From: Candidatus Phaeomarinobacter ectocarpi
GTDB lineage: Bacteria; Pseudomonadota; Alphaproteobacteria; CGMCC-115125
Length of the DNA: 64,000 nt
Reading direction: 5' to 3'
Assembly: GCF_000689395.1 (NCBI RefSeq)
Contig: NZ_HG966617.1
Coordinates: 2,764,721-2,828,720, forward strand
In this document: piece by piece, positions 18,234 through 27,970 of the stretch
How positions within the stretch are numbered: position 1 is the stretch's first letter
Layout of the letters: every line of letters starts with the position of its first letter
Program-made: the position numbers and the translations under genes
Notes under the pieces: model-generated
What the model was told of the DNA's origin: nothing
Database searches by the model: none
What the model saw: the letters and a program-made list of their open reading frames with translations, nothing else

Positions 18234-19222
18234 CCGGCGCTGCAAGAAACAAGATGACCGCCCGCAGCATGGCCTTCGCCGTCACCCAGCGGTTTGGACA
18301 GCGCTTTGGCCTCACAGGTCCTGACAGTCCGGACATGGAAGGTCTGGAGCCTGCCAGCGATCTGATGCCCCGTGGACGCGGCGGCGCGGCTCTGGGCGTG
18401 GTCATTGCCGGCATGTGCTACCTCGCCTGCCTTGCTCTTGGCGGCGCGCTCCTGACGTCTGACGCAAGCCGCGCATGGACACAGGACCTCGACCGCGCCC
18501 TCACCATTCAGGTGGTGCCGCGCGCGGGTGTGGATGTGGAGGCCGAAGCGCAGGCCGTCATCGCCCTGCTTGAGGCCGAACCAAAAATCGCATCCGTCGA
18601 AGCCTTGCCGGAATCAGCATCCGCTGCCCTGATCGAGCCATGGCTTGGCGATTCTGATGCGTTGTCCGGTCTGCCCATTCCTCTGCTCATTCACGCGGAC
18701 ATGGCGCCGGGGGCCACGATCAATCTCGACACATTGCGGGCACGCCTCAAGGCCGCCGCGCCCAACGCCACCCTCGACACACATGCACGCTGGCGCGACG
18801 AACTGGCGGGCGCGGCAACGGTGATTGAACTGGTCGGCATGGGCATCCTCGCCCTTGTGGCCATCACCACCGCCGCCATCGTGGTGTTCGCCACCCGCTC
18901 TGCTCTTGCAGCAAACCGCGACACCGTCGAAGTGCTGCATCTTATCGGGGCGCGCGACACGTTCATTGCCGGTGAAGTACAAAAACGCTTCCTCACAACC
19001 GGTCTCAAGGCCGGTCTTGCCGGCTGGGGTGCTGCAACAATTACCTTTCTGCTGTTTGGCCTTTCCGCCAGTGACGGCGCGGGCATCGTGTCCCTGCTGC
19101 CGCAACTGCAGATGCCCTGGACCCATTATCTGATCCTGCTGGCCGTCCCGGTTGCAGCAACGGCGCTGACCGCAATCGCGGCGCGCATGACCGTGGTCCG
19201 CGCCATGGCGCCCACGCTTTAG
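18230..19222 (+). CDS. ftsX: Cell division protein FtsX (permease)
   Basis: 330 residues with four membrane helices: one near the N terminus (GGAALGVVIAGMCYLACLAL), a periplasmic domain of about 120 residues, then three near the C terminus (including IELVGMGILALVAITTAAIV and HYLILLAVPVAATALTAIAA). This is the FtsX topology. The region DTVEVLHLIGARDTFIAGEVQKRF is the cytoplasmic coupling stretch conserved in the family. It is translationally coupled to ftsE. An AT-rich inverted repeat after the stop (19228-19255) is too weak to call a terminator. Confidence 0.93.
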   Translation: MTGAARNKMTARSMAFAVTQRFGQRFGLTGPDSPDMEGLEPASDLMPRGRGGAALGVVIAGMCYLACLALGGALLTSDASRAWTQDLDRALTIQVVPRAGVDVEAEAQAVIALLEAEPKIASVEALPESASAALIEPWLGDSDALSGLPIPLLIHADMAPGATINLDTLRARLKAAAPNATLDTHARWRDELAGAATVIELVGMGILALVAITTAAIVVFATRSALAANRDTVEVLHLIGARDTFIAGEVQKRFLTTGLKAGLAGWGAATITFLLFGLSASDGAGIVSLLPQLQMPWTHYLILLAVPVAATALTAIAARMTVVRAMAPTL

Positions 19223-19467
19223 CCATATTTTTCAGCCTTTATTTGCCCTGAAAAACAACCACGTGTTTTCAGTCGTTCGCAGAGTTGCGATCATGGCGAG
19301 AGCAGGCCGCAGAACACGCTGGATGACATGAATGGCACGATATTCGCTGTTAATCAGGGGTCTAACTGGCGGCACGTAAAAACTTGACGGCATTGGGACA
19401 ATGCCTGACTACCAAACACAGCCTTTCTGCCAGTTTTATGAGTTTCAACGCGTAGCCGGAAAATACA

Positions 19468-20112
19468 TTGAACGACCCGATTCCCATTTTCGGACAGTCA
19501 AACGGGGAAGAGCGCAGGCGCTTCCGGCCCGTACGGCTGCTTGTCGTGCTCGTGGCAACGCTTTTTCTCGTCGCTGTCGGCGGCTTTCTCCAGTTCGTCG
19601 TGGAAATCCCCGAACCGGCAGAACAGTCAGCCACAGCGCCCCCACTCGATGTAGACGCCATCGTGGTCCTGACCGGAGGGCGTGACCGCATCCAGACAGC
19701 CATGCAGCTTCTTGAAAGCGGCACCGGGTCACGGCTGCTCATTTCCGGCGTCAACACCGACATCACCCGTGAGGACTTGGCCGCCCAGTTCGGTGGACCC
19801 AACACGCGCTTCGACTGCTGCGTAGACCTTGGCTTCCGCGCCCGCACCACCATGGGCAATGCGGACGAGACCAAGCGCTGGGTCGGCGAGAAAAACTATG
19901 CCTCGATTGCGGTTGTGACCAGCAACTATCACATGCCCCGCAGCCTGCTTTTGCTGCGCACTGAGATGCCCGATGTCACGCTGGTCCCGGTTGTTGTGGC
20001 GAGCAACAGCTCGGAGTCGGACCAACTCTTTGGCAATGTCAGGGTTGCGCGTCTTCTCGTCTCGGAGTACGCGAAATATGTCATTACCCTGCTGCGCACC
20101 CGGTTTGGCTAG
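19468..20112 (+). CDS. YdcF/SanA family (DUF218) membrane-anchored protein
   Basis: The likely start is TTG 19468, giving 214 residues. One membrane helix (LLVVLVATLFLVAVGGFLQF) precedes a DUF218 domain: AIVVLTGGRDRIQTAMQLLESG, LLISGVN, FRARTTMGNADETKRWV and VVTSNYHMPRS, the last with the conserved His. DUF218 proteins act in envelope biology (SanA, ElyC) by an unclear activity. The gene lies between ftsEX and plsC, a conserved alphaproteobacterial order, suggesting an envelope role. The 245 bases upstream show no other gene. Confidence 0.87.
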   Translation: MNDPIPIFGQSNGEERRRFRPVRLLVVLVATLFLVAVGGFLQFVVEIPEPAEQSATAPPLDVDAIVVLTGGRDRIQTAMQLLESGTGSRLLISGVNTDITREDLAAQFGGPNTRFDCCVDLGFRARTTMGNADETKRWVGEKNYASIAVVTSNYHMPRSLLLLRTEMPDVTLVPVVVASNSSESDQLFGNVRVARLLVSEYAKYVITLLRTRFG

Positions 20113-20166
20113 ATCACTGAGAGCTGCATCCGCGACCTGCGCACTGAAAACGAGAACCCACATCCC

Positions 20167-20898
20167 GTGATCGCGCTCCGCTCGCTCCTCTTCCAGGTAT
20201 TTCTCTACACCACCAGCGCCGTCATGACGCTTGGCTGCCTGCCGCTGCTGGTCCTGCCCAGACGCTACACGGCGTCCGCCATCAGGCTGTGGTCAAAACT
20301 GCAATTGTGGGGGGCTGCCACCATCACCGGCATCACCTACGAAATTCGCGGCGCGGAAAATCTGCCCGCCGGTCCCTGCCTCATCGCGTCCAAACACCAA
20401 AGCATGTGGGACACCATCTTCTGGGCCGTCGGTGCAAAAGACCCGGCCATCGTCCTCAAGAAGGAACTCACTTATGTGCCGCTTTATGGCTGGTACGCCA
20501 TGAAGGCCGCAATGATCTCCATTGATCGCGGGTCCGGCCCCAGTGCCATCCGCAAGCTGGTGCGCCAAGGCAAACGGGCGATCGCCAACAACCGACCAAT
20601 CATGATTTTTCCTGAGGGCACCCGCAGCGCGCCCGGCTCCCTGCCGGATTACAAACCCGGTGTCGCAGCTCTTTACACCCAGCTGGATGTACCCTGCATT
20701 CCCGTGGCGCTGAACTCCGGCATGTTCTGGGCCCGTCGCGCCCTCAAGCGCCAGCCTGGCACCATCGTGGTAGACATCCTTCCAGCCATTGAGCCCGGCC
20801 TCAAACGTCGCGACTTCATGGTACAGCTTGAAACAGCTATTGAACCTGCCACCACCCGCCTCGTTGCAGAAGCCAAGTCGAAGATCGCAACCGACTAA
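20167..20898 (+). CDS. plsC: 1-acyl-sn-glycerol-3-phosphate acyltransferase
   Basis: 243 residues from GTG 20167. It adds the second acyl chain to lysophosphatidic acid at the inner membrane. Motif I is KHQSMWDT (HX4D with H and D catalytic), motif II is near ISIDRGSG, and motif III FPEGTRSAPGS. A hydrophobic N-terminal helix (SLLFQVFLYTTSAVMTLGCLPLL) anchors it. It follows the YdcF-like gene after 54 bases, so ftsE-ftsX-ydcF-plsC may be one transcript apart from the gap after ftsX. Confidence 0.92.
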   Translation: MIALRSLLFQVFLYTTSAVMTLGCLPLLVLPRRYTASAIRLWSKLQLWGAATITGITYEIRGAENLPAGPCLIASKHQSMWDTIFWAVGAKDPAIVLKKELTYVPLYGWYAMKAAMISIDRGSGPSAIRKLVRQGKRAIANNRPIMIFPEGTRSAPGSLPDYKPGVAALYTQLDVPCIPVALNSGMFWARRALKRQPGTIVVDILPAIEPGLKRRDFMVQLETAIEPATTRLVAEAKSKIATD

Positions 20899-20922
20899 CC
20901 TTCGATTGTCTCCTCCAAGTGG

Positions 20923-21025
20923 ATTGTCCGGTTAAACCGGACAATGGCGATCTGTAGCGAGTGCCACCTCTCCATGTCCACACTCAACCAAAACCACACG
21001 CCATCCCATGGCTTGACCGGGGGAT
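20923..21025. repeat. Inverted pair of palindromes (REP/BIME-like), TTAAA-loop variant
   Basis: The first palindrome (20923-20945) has arms ATTGTCCGG and CCGGACAAT around TTAAA, a variant of the usual CTTGA. The second (21003-21025) has arms ATCCCATGG and CCGGGGGAT around CTTGA, with two non-Watson-Crick positions. Read on the other strand, the second half matches 28189-28217 with one change. It fills the 147-base gap between plsC and the converging ChaC-like gene. Confidence 0.8.
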
Positions 21026-21045
21026 CCAGATGCCAGGCACCTGCC

Positions 21046-21591
21046 TTACCCCAAGAGCCTCTCAACATCGCGAAGCAGCGCCTCAAGTCCACTGTCGCGA
21101 ATGCCCATCTCGCGCAGATGTTCCACCATGCTGGCGAGATACTCCGGGTTGCGGCCCGACTTTCCTTCGCCATAGGCAATCAACTCCGCCTGGGTGGGCG
21201 CATCAAGCCGTCCGGCATATTGCTCATGTCCGGGCTCCGCCACATAGGTCAGCACATTTGTGCGCCGGGACTTGTCGTCCAGTTTCACGGCATTGACCCG
21301 CACTTCACGATAGACCGCCGTCACCTGTTCGCGCTCACGCAGATAGGCAATGGTTTCATCCGCATTGCCCGCAGCAACGCGGTACAGCATGCCCCGGCAC
21401 GCGCCACCACGGGTCAGACCCAGCACAAGCCCCGGCTTCTCCGGCGTGCCGCGATGATGGTGGCTGTAAACACAAAAGGCCCGGTGATACCCGGCGATCC
21501 GTGCCTGATGGCGTTCCAGATACTCAAAGCCCGGCCGCCACATGAGTGAGCCGTAACCAAAGACCCACAGGTCCTGAAGATTATTATCCAC
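21046..21591 (-). CDS. ChaC-like gamma-glutamylcyclotransferase
   Basis: LWVFGYGSLMWRPGFEY is the hallmark of ChaC proteins, which cleave glutathione to 5-oxoproline and Cys-Gly. REREQVTAVYREVRV holds the conserved catalytic Glu region, and YLASMVEHLREMGI is the typical C-terminal helix. There is no ATG near; GTG 21591 gives 181 residues and GTG 21618 would add nine. The much longer open frame upstream lies over the divergent gene and is not coding. It converges on plsC across the repeat pair. Confidence 0.87.
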   Translation of the reverse strand: MDNNLQDLWVFGYGSLMWRPGFEYLERHQARIAGYHRAFCVYSHHHRGTPEKPGLVLGLTRGGACRGMLYRVAAGNADETIAYLREREQVTAVYREVRVNAVKLDDKSRRTNVLTYVAEPGHEQYAGRLDAPTQAELIAYGEGKSGRNPEYLASMVEHLREMGIRDSGLEALLRDVERLLG

Positions 21592-21684
21592 GGCTGCGCC
21601 AGACCTTCGTAAATGCACTATCGTTCGCACGTGATGCAGCCGACACTCGTCTGCACACCCCCGCAATATCGCAAGTCTGGCCCC

Positions 21685-22698
21685 ATGCTCAACCGCATCC
21701 CTAAAATCTCCTACCCGCTTCTCGGCCTGCTCCTGCTCATGGGCCTGTACTGGATCTACTGGAGCACCCTGGCGGACCGCATGAAGGTCGAAGTGGAAAA
21801 CTGGGCCGCCGCCCAATCGCGCAACGGCATCACAGTCACCTGGGACGACATGCGCGCCCGCGGCTGGCCCCTGCGCCTGCGCCTGGAACTCGACAATCTG
21901 CGCTATGACGCTGCCAATGCAGATGTGCCGTGGAGCTGGACCACTCCAGAGTTCCACGCCCACGCCCTGCCCTATCGCCTCAACCACATCATTGCGTCCG
22001 CTAAAAGCCCCATGCAGGTGACCTACGGTGCAGACGAAGCACAACAAAACTGGGAAGTGACCGCTGACGGCACGGACGCAAGCTACGTCATGGAGAGTGG
22101 CGCTCCGGCGCGTCTGGCCATCGATCTGCAATCAGTCGTGGCCACCCGCCTTGATATGCCCGCAACCGTCGGTGCCGAGCGTCTCCAGCTCCACGCCCGC
22201 AAGGCCGATGATGTACCAGGCGCCGTCGACATCGCCCTGCGCGGCGCTGATATCGCCATGGGAAAGACAGTGGCACCCGGCATCACAGACGTTCTCGGCC
22301 CGCTCATCAACCATGTCGGCATTCAGTCGCGTGTAACCGCCAATGCAGGCGACAACGTGTTTCAGGATATCGCGTTGCTGCAGCTTGAAGGCAGCGAAAT
22401 CCAGGTCTCACAGGGCACTGTCACCTGGGGCGAAACCGGAGCAACCGGGTCAGGCAAACTGGACATCGCCCCGGACGGCACAAGCAATGGCCGTTTCGAT
22501 ACAACCCTCAAAGGCCATGACACCATCGTTGATGGATTGATCGCCCAGGACCTTGTGGCCCGCAATCTTGAAGGCACGCTGAAATCAGCGCTCGCCATCC
22601 TGTCCCTGACATCAGGCGCGGAGCCGGGGAGCATCCGCCTCCCGATCATCATCCGCGACAGCGAAGTCTATCTGGGTCCGGTGCCGCTCAATCTCTGA
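21685..22698 (+). CDS. DUF2125 family protein
   Basis: 337 residues from ATG 21685 (upstream in-frame ATGs at 21613 and 21634 are possible). One N-terminal membrane helix (ISYPLLGLLLLMGLYWIYW) is followed by a long beta-rich region with AAQSRNGITVTWDDMRARGWPLRLRLELDNL split as the DUF2125 entry, a domain of alphaproteobacterial envelope proteins resembling AsmA-type repeats. It is probably anchored in the inner membrane facing the periplasm. Function is unknown. Divergent from the ChaC-like gene, convergent with tyrC. Confidence 0.85.
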   Translation: MLNRIPKISYPLLGLLLLMGLYWIYWSTLADRMKVEVENWAAAQSRNGITVTWDDMRARGWPLRLRLELDNLRYDAANADVPWSWTTPEFHAHALPYRLNHIIASAKSPMQVTYGADEAQQNWEVTADGTDASYVMESGAPARLAIDLQSVVATRLDMPATVGAERLQLHARKADDVPGAVDIALRGADIAMGKTVAPGITDVLGPLINHVGIQSRVTANAGDNVFQDIALLQLEGSEIQVSQGTVTWGETGATGSGKLDIAPDGTSNGRFDTTLKGHDTIVDGLIAQDLVARNLEGTLKSALAILSLTSGAEPGSIRLPIIIRDSEVYLGPVPLNL

Positions 22699-22722
22699 AC
22701 CGCCACAAGACAACCGCAAGAC

Positions 22723-23682
22723 CTACTGCTCGTCGTCGCCCGGTTTTGCGTGACGCCCAAAATCAGGCACAGCTGAGTCCTGTCCCGCATCAATGATGCT
22801 ACGGCGAATATCGCGCGTGTGGGAGAACAGAGTAAACAGCGTGTCCCCATCGCCCCAGCGGATCGCCCGCTGCAGGGCAGACAGGTCTTCCGCAAAGCGC
22901 CCCAGCATCTCCAGCACCGCTTCGCGATTGTTCAAAAAGATATCGCGCCACATGGTCGGATCTGACGCTGCAATACGTGTGAAGTCACGAAAACCGCCGG
23001 CGGAATACTTGATGACATCAGACTGGGTCACCGTCTCAAGGTCTGCCGCTGTGCCCACAATGTTGTAAGCGATCAGATGCGGCAGGTGACTGGTAATGGC
23101 CAGCACCAGATCATGATGGTGCGGGTCCATGAAATCCACGTCGCTGCCGCAGCCGCGCCAGAACTGCGCCAGCTTTTCAACCTCTGCACGGTCCGCCACA
23201 TGGGCCACATCATCTTCCGCCGCCCCAATCGGCGTCAGAATGCACCAGCGCCCGTCAAACAGTTCGGCAAAGCCTGCATCAGGCCCGGACTGTTCCGTGC
23301 CCGCAATCGGGTGGCCGGGCACAAAGTGAACCCCATCCGGAATATGCGGACTGACATCCCGCACCACCGCTGACTTGACCGACCCCACATCCGTCACGAT
23401 GGCACCTTGTGACAGCACCGGCGCAATGGTTTCAGCCAGAGCAGCAAACGCCCCGACGGGAGCTGCCAGCACAATCAGGTCAGCGCCCCTGGCTGCATCC
23501 TCCGCGATCTCGCAAACCTCGTCGCAGAACCCAAGCTCGCGCGCCCTGGCCCGCGTCTTCGGCGAGCGCGCAAAGCCCGCAATGTGTGTGGCAAGGCCGC
23601 CACGGCGCACCGCATGGGCAAGGGATGCCCCAAGCAGCCCAAGCCCGAGAATGGCGACACGCTCAAACAGCGGTTCACTCAT
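22723..23682 (-). CDS. tyrC: Prephenate/arogenate dehydrogenase
   Basis: 319 residues. The N-terminal [19 protein letters not shown] is the NAD-binding GxGxxG of the TyrA family, and [17 protein letters not shown] carries the His and substrate-binding residues. [18 protein letters not shown] holds the second conserved His. It makes 4-hydroxyphenylpyruvate or tyrosine; cyclohexadienyl specificity cannot be read from sequence. It overlaps hisC by four bases (ATGA), with GGGAG before the start. No ACT domain. Confidence 0.92.
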   Translation of the reverse strand: MSEPLFERVAILGLGLLGASLAHAVRRGGLATHIAGFARSPKTRARARELGFCDEVCEIAEDAARGADLIVLAAPVGAFAALAETIAPVLSQGAIVTDVGSVKSAVVRDVSPHIPDGVHFVPGHPIAGTEQSGPDAGFAELFDGRWCILTPIGAAEDDVAHVADRAEVEKLAQFWRGCGSDVDFMDPHHHDLVLAITSHLPHLIAYNIVGTAADLETVTQSDVIKYSAGGFRDFTRIAASDPTMWRDIFLNNREAVLEMLGRFAEDLSALQRAIRWGDGDTLFTLFSHTRDIRRSIIDAGQDSAVPDFGRHAKPGDDEQ

Positions 23683-24782
23683 GGGGATGCACTCCCGGCC
23701 ATAAAGTCGGTGAGCGCCGCCACAACCAGTTCGTTCTGCTCCGCCAGACCAATGGTCATCCGCAGACAGTCCGGCAGCTTGTAAGAAGCCGTCCCCCGCA
23801 GGATCAGACCGCGCTCGCGCAGAAACGCATCTGCCGCGTCCGCCGTCTTTCCGTTTTCGCCGGAAAACCGCAGCAGCAGAAAATTCGCCACCGCCGGAAC
23901 AACTTCAATGCCAATCGATGTGAACTGAGTGGTCAGTTTCTCAAGCCACTCCTGATTGTGCGCCACCGACTTGGCCACGTGGCCCGTGTCTTCAATCGCT
24001 GCCATCGCCGCCGCCTGTGCCGGCGCGCTCACATTGAACGGTCCGCGCACCCGGTTCATGGCATCCACAACCGTTTCAGGCCCGTAGAGCCACCCCACAC
24101 GCAAGGCCGCAAGCCCGTGCACCTTTGAGAACGTCCGCGTCATCACCACGTTGGGCGATGTCGCCACGAGCTCAAGACCTGCCTCATAGTCATTGCGCTG
24201 CACATATTCCGCATACGCAGCATCCATGATCAGCAACACGTTGCCCGGCAATCCAGCCTGCAAGCGCTTGACTTCGTCGATGGGAATGTATGTGCCCGTT
24301 GGGTTGTTGGGATTGGCCACAAACACCATGCGCGTGCGGTCGGTCACAGCTCCGAGAATGGCGTCCACATCTGTCGTCAGTCCGCTTTCGGTCACTTCCA
24401 CAGGCACACCACCGGCGGCCTGCGTCGCAATGCGATAGACCGCAAAGCCGTGCTCCGTGTGAATGGCTTCATCGCCCTTGCCCAGAAAGGCCTGCGCCAG
24501 CAGGTGAAACAGCTCGTCCGACCCGTTGCCACACACAATGCGCGAGGCATCCAGCCCATAGCGCTTGGCAATGGCACCACGAAGCCCGCCATACCCACCG
24601 TCGGGGTAAATCTCCATCGACTGCGCAGCGTCAAGATACGCCTTGCGCGCCTCGGGGCTTGGCCCCAGCGGTGTTTCGTTTGCAGAAAGTTTGATCGCGG
24701 TATCGCGCCCGGCGATTTTTGCTTCGCCTGCCTTGTAAGGGGTGATCCCCTCAATACCGTCGCGCGGTGTAATCTCACCCAT
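23679..24782 (-). CDS. hisC: Histidinol-phosphate aminotransferase
   Basis: 367 residues, class I/II PLP aminotransferase. [14 protein letters not shown] is the HisC start region, [14 protein letters not shown] and [10 protein letters not shown] bind the cofactor, and [20 protein letters not shown] contains the PLP lysine (FSK). In alphaproteobacteria the same enzyme often also serves tyrosine and phenylalanine formation, and placement between chorismate mutase and tyrC supports that double role. AAGGA lies upstream of the ATG. The C-terminal [12 protein letters not shown] is conserved. Confidence 0.95.
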   Translation of the reverse strand: MGEITPRDGIEGITPYKAGEAKIAGRDTAIKLSANETPLGPSPEARKAYLDAAQSMEIYPDGGYGGLRGAIAKRYGLDASRIVCGNGSDELFHLLAQAFLGKGDEAIHTEHGFAVYRIATQAAGGVPVEVTESGLTTDVDAILGAVTDRTRMVFVANPNNPTGTYIPIDEVKRLQAGLPGNVLLIMDAAYAEYVQRNDYEAGLELVATSPNVVMTRTFSKVHGLAALRVGWLYGPETVVDAMNRVRGPFNVSAPAQAAAMAAIEDTGHVAKSVAHNQEWLEKLTTQFTSIGIEVVPAVANFLLLRFSGENGKTADAADAFLRERGLILRGTASYKLPDCLRMTIGLAEQNELVVAALTDFMAGSASP

Positions 24783-24871
24783 CGCGTTGTTCCTTGAAAA
24801 AATGTCTTCTCATCTGCCCGGCTTCAAAGTGTCGCCCGCCCGAAGTGCCGTCCCCTTTTCACCAGTCTGGC

Positions 24872-25852
24872 TCAGAGGCCGATTGGCACCGGATAACCGC
24901 CAACCGGATAGGTCTCTCCGAACGGGCCGCCATGGCGTGTATCCATGAGGCTAAGCCGTTCATCGTCACCTTCAATGTGACCATCAATGGCGATCAGATG
25001 AAGCTGGGGCGCACCGGCGCCCTTGTCCGTTTCAGGACCCGCATGGGGGTCATCAGCAAAGGCAAGACGCCATGCGGACAATCCGGCTTTTTCAAAAGCG
25101 GCTCCGCAAATGTCGGGGCTGACAAAACCCGAAGACGTGGAAACAACCAAAGTGATGTCGTCGCCGGACGGATTGCGCGGTGCTTTCGCCACCACAACCG
25201 CACGTGGACCATCACCGGCCAGATACCGCCGCCGCACCGGGGCATCACCTTCAGCAGCCACAACAAAAGGCAGCGCCGCCACAATGCTGGGCGATCCTTC
25301 AGCACGATTGAGCAATGTCCACCAGGGCGCATCCCCGGGCTTTGCCCCACGCTGACCATTTTCAGGCGCCGGCAGCACCGCGACACCGGCCGACCCGTCA
25401 GCGACCTGGCGCACCGCGTTGCGGGCATCCTCGGCCACTGTCACGGGAATGCTCGACCCAAATTGCTGACGGGCGAGGTCAAACCGCTGCACCGCACCGT
25501 CACCGCCGGCAATCGTCGCGGCAAAAGGTGCCTGAATGGCCGTCATCGCCGCAATCAGCTCATGCCAGAGGTCGGCAACGGACATAAAAGGCAAGGGACC
25601 TTTGTGGCGGGCCACGAGACGCCGCAGCATCTGGGCCTCACGCTCGATGCGGATCGGGCTGGCAGACAGAAGCGCTGGGCCCTTGGCGGCAGCCACCTGA
25701 CCCACGACTTCCGCCCGCGCCATCAGCAAATCGTGGATTTCATCGTCAATCCGGTCAATTTCCACGCGCGCAGCAGCCAGGTCCGTGACCTTGTCGGTCT
25801 CAGAGCCAGTCTCGGCCGCTTCAGCAGGCGGGGTTTTTGTCGACGCGGACAT
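24872..25852 (-). CDS. Chorismate mutase with C-terminal prephenate-dehydratase-like domain lacking the catalytic motif
   Basis: 326 residues. After an acidic tail, about residues 25-110 form an AroQ-type chorismate mutase: ARVEIDRIDDEIHDLLMARAEVVGQVAAAKG and REAQMLRRLVARHKGPLP, given here in two pieces. The rest resembles the periplasmic-binding-like fold of prephenate dehydratase but the Thr-Arg-Phe catalytic triplet is absent (VVVAKAPRN stands there) and the ACT part is reduced (LHLIAIDGHIEGDD). It converts chorismate to prephenate for the tyrC and hisC products encoded downstream, with an 89-base gap to hisC. The extra domain may be regulatory; that is inference. Confidence 0.85.
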   Translation of the reverse strand: MSASTKTPPAEAAETGSETDKVTDLAAARVEIDRIDDEIHDLLMARAEVVGQVAAAKGPALLSASPIRIEREAQMLRRLVARHKGPLPFMSVADLWHELIAAMTAIQAPFAATIAGGDGAVQRFDLARQQFGSSIPVTVAEDARNAVRQVADGSAGVAVLPAPENGQRGAKPGDAPWWTLLNRAEGSPSIVAALPFVVAAEGDAPVRRRYLAGDGPRAVVVAKAPRNPSGDDITLVVSTSSGFVSPDICGAAFEKAGLSAWRLAFADDPHAGPETDKGAGAPQLHLIAIDGHIEGDDERLSLMDTRHGGPFGETYPVGGYPVPIGL

Positions 25853-26048
25853 CGGGTGATTTCAACTCTTGGCCAGGGCGGGAAGCGCGTATCAATAGGG
25901 CGTGCCGGGTCGAAAATCAAAAAAAACCGCCCTTCATCCCTCCTGTCCGGGAATTAATCTGTTTACCGCCCGCATCTGCCGCCCATTGACAGACCCCGCC
26001 CGGCTTTCCTAGCTACCTGCCCGCATTTTGTAATGCAGCCCGGCTTTG

Positions 26049-26089
26049 CACACCCAAGGGGTGCTGAAACGGCTGCTTGCCGCTATTAC
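26049..26089 (+). promoter_or_regulatory. Possible structured leader before metX
   Basis: Two small stem-loops lie just before the metX start: CACCC-loop-GGGTG and CGGC-loop-GCCG. Alphaproteobacterial metX/metA genes are often controlled by SAM-II riboswitches, but the SAM-II consensus could not be matched by eye. There is no clear ribosome site between the hairpins and the ATG. The rest of the 237-base gap shows no gene. Confidence 0.25.
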
Positions 26090-27286
26090 ATGGCGACCAT
26101 GACGAACGTTGAGACCAGTTTTGACGCTGAAGGGGCCGCATCCGGCGCCCAAAGCCATGTCCATGTCTTTGGACCCGACCAGCCGCTCAGGCTGGACGGT
26201 GGCGTCGATCTGACGCCGTTCGAGATCGCCTACCAGACCTATGGCGAACTGAACGCCGACAAATCAAACGCGGTTCTCATTACCCACGCGCTGACCGGCG
26301 ACCAGCATGCCGCCAATGCCCACCCGGCCACAGGCAAGGCCGGCTGGTGGAACCATATGGTGGGGCCGGGCCGTCCGATTGATACGGACAAGTACTTTGT
26401 CATCTGCCAGAACGTGATCGGCGGCTGCCTGGGCACGACCGGTCCAACTGCCATCAACCCGGCAACCGACGAGCCCTATGGCCTCAACTTCCCGGTCATC
26501 ACCATCGGCGACATGGTGCGGGCGCAGGCCATGCTGGTTGAAGCGCTGGGAATCGAGCAACTGTTCTGCGTCGCCGGCGGCTCCATGGGCGGCATGCAGG
26601 TGCTTGAGTGGTGTGCGTCTTTCCCCGAGCGGGTCTTCAGCGCCATTCCCATTGCCACCGCAGCGCGGCATTCAGCTCAGAACATCGCGTTCCACGAAGT
26701 GGGTCGCCAAGCCATCATGGCTGACCCCAACTGGCAGAGCGGCAACTACAACGCCGAGGACAGCTACCCCTCAAAGGGGCTGGCGGTTGCCCGCATGGCT
26801 GCACACATCACCTATCTGTCGGAAGCAGCGCTGCACAGAAAGTTCGGCCGCAACCTGCAGGACCGCGAAAGCGTCACCTACGGGTTTGAAGCCGACTTCC
26901 AGATTGAGAGCTATCTGCGCCACCAGGGCTTCACCTTCGTGGATCGCTTTGACGCGAACGCCTATCTCTTCATTACCCGCGCCATGGACTATTTCGATCT
27001 CGCCGCCGACCACGCCCGCCGCCACGGGCTTGAAAGTGGCACGCTGGCCGATGCCTTCCGTGGCACGACAACGCGTTTCTGCGTGGCGTCATTCACCAGC
27101 GACTGGCTGTACCCAACGTCTGAGAGCCGCCAGATCGTGCACGCGCTCAACGCCGTTGCCGCCAATGTGAGTTTCGTCGAGATCGAGAGCGACAAGGGCC
27201 ACGACGCATTCCTGCTGGATGAGCCGGAGCTGTTTGCAACGATTTCAGGTTTCATCGGCGCGTCTGCCCGCGCGCGTGGATTGTAG
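26090..27286 (+). CDS. metX: Homoserine O-acyltransferase (acetyltransferase)
   Basis: 398 residues from ATG 26090; ATG 26099 is equally possible. MetX has the alpha/beta hydrolase fold and acylates homoserine for methionine synthesis. Marks are [29 protein letters not shown] in two parts, [13 protein letters not shown], and the nucleophile elbow [14 protein letters not shown] with the catalytic Ser. The Asp is in SDWLYPT and the His in KGHDAFL. Acetyl versus succinyl specificity is not decidable here. It is followed after 14 bases by metW, its standard partner. Confidence 0.95.
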   Translation: MATMTNVETSFDAEGAASGAQSHVHVFGPDQPLRLDGGVDLTPFEIAYQTYGELNADKSNAVLITHALTGDQHAANAHPATGKAGWWNHMVGPGRPIDTDKYFVICQNVIGGCLGTTGPTAINPATDEPYGLNFPVITIGDMVRAQAMLVEALGIEQLFCVAGGSMGGMQVLEWCASFPERVFSAIPIATAARHSAQNIAFHEVGRQAIMADPNWQSGNYNAEDSYPSKGLAVARMAAHITYLSEAALHRKFGRNLQDRESVTYGFEADFQIESYLRHQGFTFVDRFDANAYLFITRAMDYFDLAADHARRHGLESGTLADAFRGTTTRFCVASFTSDWLYPTSESRQIVHALNAVAANVSFVEIESDKGHDAFLLDEPELFATISGFIGASARARGL

Positions 27287-27300
27287 GGGAGGACGCACAC

Positions 27301-27948
27301 ATGGCTGCTGCAATGCCCGCCCCACCCCGCGCCACCCGCGCCGACCTTGCCCGCATCGCCGAGCTTGTGAGCCATGGCGCCCGCGTGCTCGACATTGGCT
27401 GTGGCGACGGGCAATTGCTGGAGATCATGCGCGATGAGCGCGGCGTTGATGGCCGTGGCATCGAGCTGTCACAGACCGGCGTGAATGCGTGTGTGTCGCG
27501 TGGTCTTTCTGTCATCCAAGGCGACGCCGACACCGACCTTGCGGACTATCCCGACCGCGCCTTTGATTTCGTGATCCTGTCGCAAACCATTCAGGCTACC
27601 CAGAACCCGCGCGAAGTGATGACGCAGATGATGCGCATTGGCCGCCGGGTGATCGTGTCATTCCCCAATTTCGGTCACTGGAAAGTCCGAACCCATGTCG
27701 CCCTGCGCGGCCGCATGCCGGTCACGTCGTCGCTGGGATATGAGTGGTGGGAAACGCCGAATATTCATCTGTGTACCCTCACAGATTTTACAGCCCTGTG
27801 TGATCTGCTGGGCGCGGACGTTGAGCGCACCATTACCCTAGGCAGCATGTTCGGAGGCTCTGGCGCCGTCCGGACACAAAAAGGCCCGCCCGGCTGGTGG
27901 GCAAACCTCACCGCCGAACAGGCCATTTTCGTGCTGGATTGCCAGTAA
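27301..27948 (+). CDS. metW: Methionine biosynthesis protein MetW
   Basis: 215 residues. A class I methyltransferase-like fold: VLDIGCGDGQLLE is the SAM-binding motif I, and VILSQTIQATQNPREV, SFPNFGHWKVR and WWETPNIHLCTLTDF are specific to MetW. In proteobacteria MetW is required with MetX for efficient homoserine acylation. GGGGAGGACG lies before the ATG and the gene is 14 bases after metX, so they form one operon. It ends at a palindromic repeat cluster. Confidence 0.95.
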   Translation: MAAAMPAPPRATRADLARIAELVSHGARVLDIGCGDGQLLEIMRDERGVDGRGIELSQTGVNACVSRGLSVIQGDADTDLADYPDRAFDFVILSQTIQATQNPREVMTQMMRIGRRVIVSFPNFGHWKVRTHVALRGRMPVTSSLGYEWWETPNIHLCTLTDFTALCDLLGADVERTITLGSMFGGSGAVRTQKGPPGWWANLTAEQAIFVLDCQ

Positions 27949-27970
27949 ACACACGACACCCACCCCGTGT

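Noticed and set aside
19228..19255. Terminator after ftsX
   Set aside because: The 8-base stem is almost all A and T and there is no T run after it.
24794..25957. A 387-codon plus-strand frame over the chorismate mutase gene
   Set aside because: Antisense to a recognised enzyme; Arg/His-rich translation typical of a shadow frame.
26033..26090. SAM-II riboswitch before metX
   Set aside because: Expected by family context, but the conserved sequence could not be aligned by eye; kept only as a low-confidence structured leader.
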